This document shows positions 1 through 8,690 of a DNA stretch of 64,000 nucleotides, piece by piece (the stretch's first letter is position 1; each line of letters starts with the position of its first letter). A program made the translations under genes and the position numbers. The notes beneath the pieces are model-generated. The model ran no database searches. It was not told the DNA's origin and saw only the letters and a program-made list of their open reading frames with translations. The DNA lies in assembly GCA_963734025.1 (NCBI GenBank), contig CAVTFR010000021.1:1-64000 (forward strand), read 5' to 3'. The DNA is from JACVRW01 sp963734025. GTDB taxonomy: Bacteria; Actinomycetota; Thermoleophilia; Solirubrobacterales; Thermoleophilaceae.

Positions 1-838
1 CCGCGGAGCAGCTCTGGCCGGCGCCGAGGAAGCAGCCGACGCGCGCGGCATCGGCCGCCGCGGCGAGGTCGGCGTCGTCCATCACGACGAACGGGCCCGT
101 TGCCGCCCATCTCGAGCAGCTGCGCCTTGCCGGCCGCCTGGCGCGACACGATCAGGCCGGTCTGCGTCGAGCCGGTGAACGCGACCGCGCGCGTGCCGGG
201 GTTGACGGCGAGCTCGTCGCCCACCTCGGGCCCCGGGCCGAGCACGAAGTTGAAGACGCCCGGCGGTAGGTCCGCCTCCGCCACGCACTCCGCGAGCAGG
301 CCGGAGCAGACGGCCGTCGAGGGAGCGGGAGTCCACACAACGCAGTTGCCGCAGGCGAGCGCGGGCGCGAGCACCTCGGCGGGCATCGTGTAGGGCCAGT
401 TCCAGGGCGTGATCAGGCCGAGCACGCCGAGCGGCCTCCGCAGGAGCAGCACGCGCCGGCCCGGGGCGGCGCTCTCCGGGATCGTGCCCTGGATCCGCTT
501 GCCGTCCTCCGCGGCCATGCGGAAGAACTCGATCGAGCTCGCCCACCTCGACCTCGGCCTCCGCCTTCAGCGGCTTGCCCTGGTCGAGCGTGAGCACGCG
601 GGCGAGCTCGTCCGCGCGCCGCTCGCACGCGTCGGCGACGCGATGGAGGAGCGCGGCGCGCTCGAAGCCGGTGCGCGCGGCCCAGGACGGGAAGGCGGCG
701 TTCGCGGCGGCGATCGCGCGCCGCGCATCCTCTCGATCGCCCTCGGCCACGGGGCCCGAGCGACTCGCCCGTGGCCGGGCTCGTGGCTTCGACGGTGGCG
801 CCGCTCGCGGCGTCGCACCACTCGCCGTCGATGAACAT
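1..838 (-). CDS. Aldehyde dehydrogenase, partial at the left edge, three frame breaks
   Basis: NAD(P)-dependent aldehyde dehydrogenase, the likely betaine-aldehyde or amino-aldehyde step of this island. The start ATG at 838 gives MFIDGEWCDAASGATVE, a typical ALDH N-terminus. Restoring frame at three places (about 750, 535 and 100) gives continuous family sequence: PWNWPY, the NAD-site FTGST, the general-base motif LEMGGN and the catalytic cysteine in GQSCSAG within the last 20 bases of the window. The C-terminal 180 or so residues lie beyond base 1. All three breaks are repaired by removing one base, so sequencing error is more likely than decay. It follows the permease closely (permease stop at 847-849) and probably shares its transcript. 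Substrate specificity cannot be read from the fragment. Confidence 0.85.
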
Positions 839-846
839 GCGGGTGC

Positions 847-2419
847 TCAAGGAGCGGATTCCGGCAGCGCCGACAGCTCGTCGACGGCCGGCGACGACGA
901 CTCGAACCGGTGCGAGTCCAGCACCCCGGTCTTGTGGCGCTGCACGAACCAGTACCAGGCAAGGCCGCCGAAGAAGACGATTCCGATGAAGAGGATCGCG
1001 CCGTACTGCAGGTACCAGTGGAACGGCGCGGACGCGTTGTAGACGTCCTTGCGCGGCCAGGCCAGGTTGATCGCCATGAAGGTGCCCCAGCCGACGGCGA
1101 GCAGGTTGATCGGCAGCCCCAGCTTGCCGAGCGTGAAGTACTTCTGGCCCTCGCGGGTGCTTCGGCGGCCACTCGCCCTTGAACCGCTTGCCCAGCATCG
1201 GGACCGTGACCAGCAGATAGGCGATGTAGATCATGATGATCCCGATGCTCGTGATCACCGTGAAGATCTGATCGTTCCCGATGTTCACGACGAGGATCAG
1301 GATCGCGAGCACGCCGCTGATCACGGCCGGCACGATCGGCGTCTTGGTCTTCGGATGAACCGTCGCGACGCGCTCACCGGCAGGCAGGTTGTTGTCGCGC
1401 GCCATCGCGAACGCCATGCGGATCGTCGCGGTGTGGACGGCGAGGCAGCAGACCGTCACGGCGATCACCACGCAGATCAGGAAGATCTTCCCGACGGTGT
1501 CGCCGAAGACGTCGAGGATGATGTACTGGAGCCCGCCGAACTCGCCGATCTGGGGCGCGTTGATGTTGCCCACGGCCATCATCGCGAACAGGATGATCAG
1601 CCCGCCGAGCACGAACGAGGCGATCACGGCGCGCATGATCGCTATCGGCGCCGTCTTGCGCGGCTCGTGGGTCTCCTCGCCGAGAGAGCTCGCGGTGTCG
1701 AAGCCGTACATCACGTAGGCCGAGGCGAGCGAGGCGGCGAGGAAGGCGCCGAAGTAGCCCCACTCGTGGCCTGCGCCGGTGCCGTGCGTCTCGAACACCA
1801 CGTCCGGACCGCGCGTGGCGCTGGCGAGCAACGCGACGATCAGGACCACGGCCGCGATCAGCTCGATGAAGACGCCCGTGCTGTTGATGCGGGACATCAG
1901 CTTCACTCCGAGCGCGTTGATCAGCGTGGTGAAGATGATGAGGACGCTGCCGAGGATGACCGCGTTGATCGCGAAGTCGTTGTCTCCCGAGCCGTCGCCG
2001 TAGAACCAGAAGAAGTCCGAGATCTCCGGCAGCGTGATCTGGTAGGCGAGCGCGACGGCGGCGATCGTGACGATCGAGGCGGTGAGCATCATCCAGCCGC
2101 CCAGCCAGGCGACGGTGGCGCTCGCGAGCATCTTCCCCCAGTTGTAGATCGACCCTGCCACCGGGAAGTTGGCCGCGAGCTCGGCGAAGCAGAGCGCGAC
2201 CATCAGCTGGCCGACGAACACCATCGGCCAGGTCCACCAGTACGCCGGGCCGCCGAATGCGAAGCCGAAGTAGAAGAGCTGGAAGACGCCCGTGAGGATC
2301 GAGATGTAGCTGACCCCGGCGGCGAAGCTCGCGAACCTCCCGATGCTCCTGTCGAGCTCCTGCTTGTACCCGAACTCGGCAAGCTCGTCGGAGTGATCGC
2401 CGGCAGACGTGGTGGCCAC
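847..2419 (-). CDS. APC-superfamily amino acid/choline permease (one frame break)
   Basis: Twelve-helix transporter of the amino acid-polyamine-organocation superfamily, closest in feel to the ACT/BAT1-Uga4 subgroup that carries amino acids, GABA and choline. The N-terminus ELAEFGYKQELDRSIGRF and the first helix motif are typical. Translation from GTG 2419, preceded by AGGGAGG, runs to PPKHPR near 1160. There one extra base breaks the frame, and family-like sequence (LPINLLAVGWGTFMAINLAWPR) continues in the next frame to the TGA at 847. A good promoter (TTGACA at 2518-2523, -10 at 2494-2499) and a TGATATATCA operator lie just upstream. Position at the head of the island suggests it imports the substrate, perhaps choline or betaine; this is inference. 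Confidence 0.87.
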
Positions 2420-2493
2420 GTGCGCCCTCCCTGGTGGTAGGTGACGGTCGCCCCCGGGGTACGGGCGGCGCCGCTCTTGGACTCCCCAGTGCG

Positions 2494-2523
2494 AATATCA
2501 CAGCGTCCGTGGGGCCCTGTCAA
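2494..2523 (-). promoter_or_regulatory. Promoter of the permease-aldehyde dehydrogenase operon
   Basis: Read on the minus strand there is a perfect -35 TTGACA (2523-2518), then 18 bases and a GATATT -10 hexamer (2499-2494) with a TG dinucleotide just upstream of it, like an extended -10. It sits about 75 bases before the GTG start. The TGATATATCA palindrome at 2527-2536 lies immediately upstream of the -35 element, so a bound regulator could contact or block RNA polymerase. Confidence 0.55.
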
Positions 2524-2526
2524 GGG

Positions 2527-2536
2527 TGATATATCA
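2527..2536. promoter_or_regulatory. TGATATATCA palindrome, operator site 1
   Basis: Perfect 10-bp palindrome between the divergent permease and cNMP/CBS genes. The same decamer recurs at 5749, 12970 and 13872, always in promoter regions of this island and next to or near the FCD-type GntR gene. Inferred to be the binding site of that regulator. Confidence 0.65.
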
Positions 2537-2549
2537 GTTTGACGTAGGC

Positions 2550-4388
2550 ATGCACGACATCGCCCAATTCCTGGCTCAGCATCCGCCGTTCGACACGCTC
2601 GACGAGGAGACGCTCGATCACGTGGCGAGCTCGGCCGAGATCGAGTTCTACGCGACCGGAACGGCGATCCTCGAGAGCGCCGAGGCGACCTCGCGCCACG
2701 CCTACGTCGTGCGCCGCGGTTCGGTCGAGCTCCTGGTGGACGGGCGGCTCCACGACCTGCTCGCGGAGGGCGAGATGTTCGCATTTGCCTCGCTCCTACA
2801 GGACGCGCCGCTCGGCTTCGTAGCCCGCGCCGCCGAGGACACACTGGTCTATCGCTTTCCGGAGCAGGCGATCCTGCCCGTGCTCGAGCGGCCGGCGGCG
2901 GTGCGCTTCGTGGTCCGCTCGATGGCGAAGGACGTCCACCTGCTGACGCGCCCGGAGGAGGGGCCCGCCCCCTCCGCCGCGGGCCGGCCGGTCCGCGACC
3001 TGATCCGCGCTCCCGCGCTCGTCCTGCCGCCCGAGACCGGGGTGCAGGAGGCGGCGCGGCGGATGGTCGAACGGGGCGTCACCTGCGTCCTCGTAGACCT
3101 GGGCGACACGCTCGGCATCGTCACCGACCGCGACCTGCGCACGCGCGTGGTCGCCGACGGGGCGGGACCCGGGACGCCGATCTCCGACGTCATGAGCGCC
3201 CCGGCGTGGACCGTCGCGCGCGATCGGTCAGGCACCGAGGCCCTGCTCGAGATGCTGGATCACGGGATCCGCCACCTACCGGTCCGGGGCCCCGACGGGA
3301 TTCTCGGGGTGCTCGACGACGTCGACCTGATGGCGAGCGAGCAGCGCGCTCCCTTTCGCCTGCGCGCGCGGATCGCCCGCGGCGCGTCCGAGGCGGAGGT
3401 GGCAGGTGCGGCGGCGGAGCTGCCCGTAACGATCATCGCGCTGCACGACGCCGACGTGCCCGCGGCCGCGATCAGCCGCACGATCGCCGGGATCCACGAC
3501 ACGATCGTGCGGCGCCTGATCGAGCTCGCCCACGACGACCTGGGCGGGCCCCCGGTGCCGTACACGTGGCTGGCCACGGGGAGCTACGGGCGCCGCGAGC
3601 CGTTTCCCAGCTCCGACGTCGACTCGGCGCTGGCGTGGGAGGGGACGGGCGACGACCCCGAGCTTCGCGAGCGGCTCGGGGCGGTGGCGCAGCGGGTGGT
3701 GGAGGGGGTAGAGGCGGCAGGACTGCACAGCGACCCGCAGGGCGCGGTCGCGGGGAAGCCGCTCTTCACCCGCTCGATCGGTGACTGGGAGCAGGCGATC
3801 GCAGCCTGGAGCCGCGACCCGGACGAGGGGCGCGGCCTGATCATCATGTCGGTCGTGATCGAGAGCGACGCGGTGTGGGGCACGACCGCCCTCGCCAAGC
3901 GGATCAGCGACGCTGCGGCACGCGCCCCGGGCAGGGAGCAGCTGCTCAGCCGGCTGCGCGCCGCGGCGCTCGCCGAGAAGCCACCGACGGGCTTCCTGCG
4001 CGACTTCGTGCTCCACTCGACCGGCGAGCGCCGCGGGGTGCTCGACATCAAGCGGGGCGGCCTGCTCCCGATCGAGTCGCTCGCCCGCTGGAGCGCACTG
4101 GCGGCCGGGGTGGCAGCCGCCTCGACGAACGAGCGCCTGCGCGCCTCCGAGGCTGCCGGGACGCTCGAGGCGGGCGACGCCGCCGTCCTCCGCGATGCGC
4201 TCGAGCTGATGTGCGAGCTGCGCATGGAGCACCAGGTCGGGCAGCTCCGTGATGGACGACGGCCGGACAACCTGATCGCCCCGAAGAGCCTGCCGTCGGT
4301 CACGCGCACCGCGCTCAAGGAGGCCTTCCGGGCGATCGCGCGCGTACAGCGCGGGGTCGGCGTTTCGAGCGGCCTCAGCGCGCGGTGA
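2550..4388 (+). CDS. cNMP-binding/CBS/DUF294 nucleotidyltransferase-like regulator
   Basis: Signal-responsive protein of the DUF294 family. Domains in order: an N-terminal cyclic-nucleotide-binding-like fold (about residues 10-120), two CBS domains (about 135-250), a nucleotidyltransferase-like domain with GSYGRREPFPSSDVD (about 340-360) matching the GSxxR...SDxD signature, and the C-terminal DUF294_C helical domain. ATG 2550 is chosen because the upstream in-frame GTG at 2526 would put the operator palindrome inside the gene, and family members begin close to the HPPFDTLDEE motif. It overlaps the following exonuclease by GTGA. This pairing with a DnaQ-type exonuclease is widespread near acetate or amine utilisation genes; the physiological signal is unknown. 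Confidence 0.85.
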   Translation: MHDIAQFLAQHPPFDTLDEETLDHVASSAEIEFYATGTAILESAEATSRHAYVVRRGSVELLVDGRLHDLLAEGEMFAFASLLQDAPLGFVARAAEDTLVYRFPEQAILPVLERPAAVRFVVRSMAKDVHLLTRPEEGPAPSAAGRPVRDLIRAPALVLPPETGVQEAARRMVERGVTCVLVDLGDTLGIVTDRDLRTRVVADGAGPGTPISDVMSAPAWTVARDRSGTEALLEMLDHGIRHLPVRGPDGILGVLDDVDLMASEQRAPFRLRARIARGASEAEVAGAAAELPVTIIALHDADVPAAAISRTIAGIHDTIVRRLIELAHDDLGGPPVPYTWLATGSYGRREPFPSSDVDSALAWEGTGDDPELRERLGAVAQRVVEGVEAAGLHSDPQGAVAGKPLFTRSIGDWEQAIAAWSRDPDEGRGLIIMSVVIESDAVWGTTALAKRISDAAARAPGREQLLSRLRAAALAEKPPTGFLRDFVLHSTGERRGVLDIKRGGLLPIESLARWSALAAGVAAASTNERLRASEAAGTLEAGDAAVLRDALELMCELRMEHQVGQLRDGRRPDNLIAPKSLPSVTRTALKEAFRAIARVQRGVGVSSGLSAR

Positions 4389-5008
4389 GCGGCGGAAGCT
4401 CCTGGCGGAGCGCCCGCTTCCTCGTCGTCGACGTCGAGACGACCGGCCTCGATCTCGCGCGGGACGAGATCGTCTCGTTCGCGGCGCTGCCGGTCGAGGA
4501 CGGGCGGGTGCTGACCGGCGCCGGCGTGGGCGGGCTCGTACGCCCGGACGCGGGTCCGGCGCCCTCATCGGTCGAGATCCACGGGCTGCGAGTGGCCGAC
4601 CTGGCCGCGGCGCCCACCGCGACCGAGGCGCTGCTGCCGCTCGCGGCCGCTCTGCGTGGCCGCATCCCGGTCGCCCACGCCGCGTGGGTTGAGCGGGCCT
4701 TCCTGCGGCGGCCGCTGCGAGCGCTCGGGACCCGGCTGCCGCACCGGATCGTCGACACCGCCCTCCTATGGCGGATGCTCTCGATCCTGCGTGGAAGCGG
4801 CGATCCGGGCTGGACTCCGCTGGCGGCCGTCGCCGGCGGTCTGGGCCTGCCGGCCCACCGCCCGCACGTCGCGGAGGGCGACGCGCTGACCACCGCCCAG
4901 GTCCTGCTCGCGCTGGCTACGCACCTGGAGACCCACGGCCGCGGCCGCCTTCGCGACCTCACAGGTGCGAGCTGGTTCGTGCGCGGCTGGAGGCTGTTGC
5001 GTTCGTGA
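4385..5008 (+). CDS. DnaQ-like 3'-5' exonuclease (DEDDh family)
   Basis: A 207-residue exonuclease-domain protein. The three Exo motifs are visible: DVETTGL (ExoI, Asp and Glu metal ligands), HAAWVERAFL (ExoII) and the HVAEGDALTTA block (ExoIII with the general-base His and final Asp). It starts at GTG 4385, overlapping the stop of the preceding DUF294 gene, so the two are translationally coupled. It is a stand-alone exonuclease, not the polymerase III epsilon subunit in a recognisable context. Its role beside a CBS/nucleotidyltransferase protein is probably nucleotide-signal or RNA/DNA processing; this is not established for the family. Confidence 0.82.
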   Translation: MSGGSSWRSARFLVVDVETTGLDLARDEIVSFAALPVEDGRVLTGAGVGGLVRPDAGPAPSSVEIHGLRVADLAAAPTATEALLPLAAALRGRIPVAHAAWVERAFLRRPLRALGTRLPHRIVDTALLWRMLSILRGSGDPGWTPLAAVAGGLGLPAHRPHVAEGDALTTAQVLLALATHLETHGRGRLRDLTGASWFVRGWRLLRS

Positions 5009-5020
5009 CGGAGCGCCGGC

Positions 5021-5701
5021 TCAGCCGCGGCTGAACGCCGCAAGGATCTCGCGCTGGAACTCGAGCACGTGCTCGCGCATGATCGTCCGGGCGCGCTCGC
5101 CGTCGCGCTCGACGAGCGCGTTCAGCAGGTGCATCTGGTCGTGGACGGAGTGGCCGAGGCCGGGCACGCGGTCGAGCACGAGGTACCAGATGCGCAGCGA
5201 GTGCGTGAAGTACTGCTCGAGCGTGTCGACGAGGTAGCGGTTGCCGGTCGCCTCCCAGGTGAAGCGATGGATGCGCTCGTCGAAGCGCATCAGCCACTCC
5301 TGGTCGTGTGGGCGGGTGACCTCGTCGATCTCCTGGAGCAGCGCCTCGGCCGCATCGCGTGCCTCGCCGTTCATGCGCAGCGCGGCGAGCTCGGCCGCGT
5401 AGCTCTCGAGCTCGGCGCGCACCTCCGAGATGCTCACGATGTCGGAGGCCTCGACGCCGGTGACGAAGGTGCCGCGCCGCGGCTGCACCGCCACGAGATT
5501 CTCGAGCGCCAGTCGCTTGACCGCCTCGCGCAGGGGCGTCCGCCCGATCTTCATGTCGCGCATGAGCGCGTCCTCGCGCAGGACGGTGCCGGGGGCGAGC
5601 CGCAGCGTGACGATCTGGTCGCGCAGCTGGAGGTAGGCCCGCTCGGCGACCAGCCCGGCGCTCGGGGCCTCGACGTCGGCGGGGGTCGGTGTGGCGGCCA
5701 T
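5021..5701 (-). CDS. GntR-family transcriptional regulator, FadR/FCD subfamily
   Basis: DNA-binding regulator of 226 residues. The N-terminal winged helix (about 15-85) contains APGTVLREDALMRDMKIGRT and PLREAVKRLALENLVAV, the GntR recognition pattern. The C-terminal all-helical FCD domain (about 95-220) carries the metal or ligand-binding histidines in RFDERIHRFTWEATGNRYL and the later HDQMHLLNAL and REHVLEF segments. It starts at ATG 5701 and is divergent from the MetF-family gene. The palindrome TGATATATCA (5749-5758) lies between them. The same palindrome elsewhere in the island makes this protein the probable local repressor, responding perhaps to an amine or carboxylate intermediate. Confidence 0.9.
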   Translation of the reverse strand: MAATPTPADVEAPSAGLVAERAYLQLRDQIVTLRLAPGTVLREDALMRDMKIGRTPLREAVKRLALENLVAVQPRRGTFVTGVEASDIVSISEVRAELESYAAELAALRMNGEARDAAEALLQEIDEVTRPHDQEWLMRFDERIHRFTWEATGNRYLVDTLEQYFTHSLRIWYLVLDRVPGLGHSVHDQMHLLNALVERDGERARTIMREHVLEFQREILAAFSRG

Positions 5702-5748
5702 CTGGTAGCGACGATCCTAGGACCGGTCGCGGCGACAATCCTATAGCC

Positions 5749-5758
5749 TGATATATCA
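5749..5758. promoter_or_regulatory. TGATATATCA palindrome, operator site 2
   Basis: The decamer is extended here to a perfect 14-bp palindrome, CCTGATATATCAGG (5747-5760), lying directly against the ATG of the MetF-family gene and 46 bases before the GntR start on the other strand. It likely overlaps promoter elements in both directions, giving autoregulation and control of the reductase gene. The short distance to ATG 5761 implies a leaderless or nearly leaderless transcript. Confidence 0.7.
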
Positions 5759-5760
5759 GG

Positions 5761-6624
5761 ATGGGCGCCGCCCTGGACGCGAGCGCGGCGAGCGCACTGG
5801 CCGAGCTCCTCCGCCGGCCGCGCTACGAGGTGCTGCCGCTAGAGGGGATCGAGGACGACATCGCCTCCTCGCTCGGCAGCGACGTGACGATCACGGTCAC
5901 GGGCTCGCCGAGCAGGGGCATCGAGGCGACGCTCGAGCTGAGCGAGCGGCTCGCCCGAGACGGCTACCAGGTGGTCCCGCACCTGCCCGCGCGCCAGGTC
6001 CGCGACGCGGCGCAGCTCGACGAGTTGCTGGCCCGCATCGAGGCTGCCGGTATCCGCCGGCTGTTCGTTCCCGCCGGCGACACGAGCGAAGCCGCCGGCG
6101 CGTTCGAGAGCGCCGCGGCGCTGCTCGCGGCGATGGGGGAGCGCCGCGCCGCGTTCGACGAGATCGGCATTACGGGCTACCCCGAGAGCCATCACCTGAT
6201 CTCGGACGAGGAGACGATCCGGGCGATGTTCGCGAAGGCCGAGATGGCCACGGACATCATCAGCCAGATCTGCTTCGACGCCGGCACCATCGTCGACTGG
6301 ATCCACAAGGTCCGCGAGCGCGGCACCCACCTGCCGATCTGGATCGGCCTGCCCGGGATAGTCCACTACCGCAAGCTCGTCCGCATCTCAGTGAAGATCG
6401 GTCTCGGCGAGTCGACCCGTTTTCTCAGCCACCAGCATGGCTGGCTGCGGCGGCTGCTGACGCGCCGCTTCAGCCCCGACGGCCTCGTGCGCGAGCTCGC
6501 GCCGGCCGCCGCCGACCCGGAGGCCCGCATCGCCGGCTTCCACCTCTACACCTTCAACGAGGTGGAGCGCACCGAGCGCTGGCGCCGGAGGACCCTGGAC
6601 CGGCTCGCCACGCAGCAGCCGTGA
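5761..6624 (+). CDS. metF: Methylenetetrahydrofolate reductase family protein
   Basis: A 287-residue TIM-barrel flavoprotein of the MTHFR family, interconverting 5,10-methylene- and 5-methyl-tetrahydrofolate. Visible motifs: RPRYEVLPLEGIEDD near the N-terminus, VTASPxRG-like VTGSPSRG, GYPESHHLISDEE (compare YPEVHPE in MetF), and KAEMATDIISQICFDAG, which holds the Gln of the folate site. It belongs to the divergent actinobacterial branch rather than the E. coli type. The ATG lies straight after the operator palindrome with no Shine-Dalgarno, so translation is probably leaderless. Beside dimethylglycine and DmdA-like demethylation genes it would process methyl-folate released during catabolism rather than serve methionine synthesis; this is inference. 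Confidence 0.85.
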   Translation: MGAALDASAASALAELLRRPRYEVLPLEGIEDDIASSLGSDVTITVTGSPSRGIEATLELSERLARDGYQVVPHLPARQVRDAAQLDELLARIEAAGIRRLFVPAGDTSEAAGAFESAAALLAAMGERRAAFDEIGITGYPESHHLISDEETIRAMFAKAEMATDIISQICFDAGTIVDWIHKVRERGTHLPIWIGLPGIVHYRKLVRISVKIGLGESTRFLSHQHGWLRRLLTRRFSPDGLVRELAPAAADPEARIAGFHLYTFNEVERTERWRRRTLDRLATQQP

Positions 6625-6682
6625 ACAGCACGCCGCCGAAGAGCCGGGCCGGCGGCGACTACCCCCGGTCGCGAGGGTCCAT

Positions 6683-6713
6683 GAGGTTTGTCAACTCCCG
6701 GTTGACGAACTTC
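6683..6713. terminator. Hairpin between convergent genes
   Basis: A 13-bp stem (6683-6695 with 6701-6713, two G-U pairs) closes a 5-base loop TCCCG. It lies after the MetF-family gene and overlaps the stop codon of the convergent Fe-S oxidoreductase gene, so it suits a bidirectional terminator. Its core TCAAC-loop-GTTGA resembles the larger palindromes at 18100 and 54803. Confidence 0.55.
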
Positions 6714-8688
6714 AGTGACCCCCGGCAGCCCCCTTGTCCAACCGCTCCGCGAGGAGCGTCGATACGTCCGCGACCCGCAGCTCGTCCCCGTTCGCGCGCA
6801 CACCGTCGTCGAGCATCACCGTGCAGAAGGGGCAGGCCACGGCGAGCGTCTCGGCCCCGGTGCCGGCCGCCTCGCGCGCGCGTGTCTCGTTGATGAGCCC
6901 GGCGCGCTCCTCCATCCACATGTGCGCGCCGCCCGCGCCGCAGCAGAAGGTGCGCTTGCCGCTGCGCTCCATCTCGACCGGCGTGCCGACCGCCTCGACG
7001 AGCTCGCGCGGATCGGCGAGCACGTCGTTGTGGCGGGCCAGGTAGCACGAGTCGTGGTAGGTGATCCGCTCGTCGCCCGCGCTCGTCTCGAGCCGGCCCT
7101 CGCGCACGAGCTCGGCCAGCAGCTCGCTGTGATGGACCACCTCATAGCTGCCGCCGAAATCGGGGTACTCGTTGCCGAGCGTGTTGAAGCAGTGCGGGCA
7201 GCTCGCGACGATCTTCGTGACGCCGGCGTCGTTCAGCGTGGCGACGTTCTGCTCCGCGTGCGCCTGGAATAGGTACTCGTTGCCCATCCGCCGCGCCGGG
7301 TCCCCCGTGCACGACTCGCGCGGGCCGAGGATCGCGAAGTCGACCCCGGCGGCCTTCAGCAGCTTGGCCGTGGACTGCGCCGCGGTCCGCGCGCGCTCGT
7401 CGAACGATGCCGCGCAACCGACCCAGTAGAGGACCTCGGGCGGAGGCTCGCCCGGCTCGAGCACGCGCACGCCGAGCTCCTCGGCCCAGTCGGCGCGCTC
7501 GGTCTGCGGCTTGCCCCAGGGGTTCGAGGCGCGTTCGACGTCGCGCAGCATCTGCTCCGACTCGCTTGGGAAGCGAGAGTCCATCATCACGAGGTGGCGG
7601 CGCAGGTCGATGATGTGGTCTACGTGCTCGATCGACACCGGGCACTCGCGAACGCAGGCGCCGCAGGTCACGCAGTCCCAGACGACGTTGTCGGTCACTG
7701 CGTTCGGCACTAGCGGCTTGGGCTCGAAGCCCTCGGCGCTGCGCACGAGGTCCGGGCCCTCATCGAACACCTGGTCGCGGAGCGCCATGATGAGCAGCTT
7801 CGGCGACAGCTCCTTGCCGGTTGCAAAGGCGGGGCAGACGTCCTGGCAGCGCCCGCACTCGGTGCAGGAGAAGGTGTCGAACATCTGCTTCCAGGTGAGG
7901 TCGGGCACGGTGCCGGCGCCGAAGCGCATCTCCTCCTCCGGGACGTCGAAGCGGAGCGGCTCGATGCGGCCCCCCGGGCCGGTGCGGCCGAAGTAGACGT
8001 TGATCGCCGCCGTGGCGATGTGCAGGTGCTTCGAGTGGGGCAGGTAGGCGAGGAAGCTGAGGATGATCAGGATGTGCGTCCATACGAAGACGCGCTCGAG
8101 CACCTCGGTCGTGTCGTTGTCTGCGAACAGGCCCGAGAGCGCATCCGAGACCGGCGACCAGCTCGCGGGCCACTCGTTCAGGCCTAGCGCAATCCGCGAG
8201 GCGTGCCAGAGCAGGAGGGTCGTCACGATGCCGGCGATCAGCGCAAGGATCAGGTCCGCCTCGCCGAGGTGGCTGCCCTGAAAGCGGGGCGGGCGCTGGA
8301 CCTTGCGGATCACGAGCGCAGCGATCACGCCGCAGAGCACCAGCACGGCGAATACGTCGACCATCAGCGCGAACCAGCCCTGGTGACCCAGCCACGGGAA
8401 GGTGGCGTCGCGGTCGACCGCGCCGATCATCGCGATCAGGATCGTCGGGAACAGAACGAGGAAGCCCCAGAAGATCGCCGCGTGCACGATGCCGGGCACG
8501 AAGCGCTGGAAGAGCTTCTTCTGGCCGAGAACGATCTCGGCCTCGTTCTTCACCCGCTTCGGCACCTCGCCGGAGCGCTCGACCGGCTTTCCGAGCCGGA
8601 CCAGGTCGGCGAGCAGCTTCGCGCGCCGCCCGAACAGATAGCCGCTGACGGCCAGCGCCGCGGCGAGCGCGAGCGCTCCGGCGAGCAC
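6712..8688 (-). CDS. Membrane-bound heterodisulfide-reductase-like Fe-S oxidoreductase (DgcB-like)
   Basis: A 658-residue electron carrier. The N-terminal part has about five transmembrane helices like nitrate reductase gamma (AGALALAAALAVSGYLF, VHAAIFWGFLVLFPTILIAM and others). It is followed by two [4Fe-4S] clusters (CTECGRCQDVCP and CVTCGACVRECP) and two CCG domains ending in CCGAGGAH. GTG 8688 is chosen because the gene begins within a few bases of the etfA stop; longer reading upstream is only the etfA region in another frame. The order etfB-etfA-this gene resembles the P. aeruginosa dimethylglycine locus, where DgcB accepts electrons with ETF. It likely passes electrons from amine oxidation to quinone. 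Confidence 0.85.
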   Translation of the reverse strand: MLAGALALAAALAVSGYLFGRRAKLLADLVRLGKPVERSGEVPKRVKNEAEIVLGQKKLFQRFVPGIVHAAIFWGFLVLFPTILIAMIGAVDRDATFPWLGHQGWFALMVDVFAVLVLCGVIAALVIRKVQRPPRFQGSHLGEADLILALIAGIVTTLLLWHASRIALGLNEWPASWSPVSDALSGLFADNDTTEVLERVFVWTHILIILSFLAYLPHSKHLHIATAAINVYFGRTGPGGRIEPLRFDVPEEEMRFGAGTVPDLTWKQMFDTFSCTECGRCQDVCPAFATGKELSPKLLIMALRDQVFDEGPDLVRSAEGFEPKPLVPNAVTDNVVWDCVTCGACVRECPVSIEHVDHIIDLRRHLVMMDSRFPSESEQMLRDVERASNPWGKPQTERADWAEELGVRVLEPGEPPPEVLYWVGCAASFDERARTAAQSTAKLLKAAGVDFAILGPRESCTGDPARRMGNEYLFQAHAEQNVATLNDAGVTKIVASCPHCFNTLGNEYPDFGGSYEVVHHSELLAELVREGRLETSAGDERITYHDSCYLARHNDVLADPRELVEAVGTPVEMERSGKRTFCCGAGGAHMWMEERAGLINETRAREAAGTGAETLAVACPFCTVMLDDGVRANGDELRVADVSTLLAERLDKGAAGGH

Positions 8689-8690
8689 GT

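Noticed and set aside
413..2419. One fused permease-aldehyde dehydrogenase protein
   Set aside because: The permease frame breaks near 1158 and its real end is at 847; the ALDH has its own ATG at 838.
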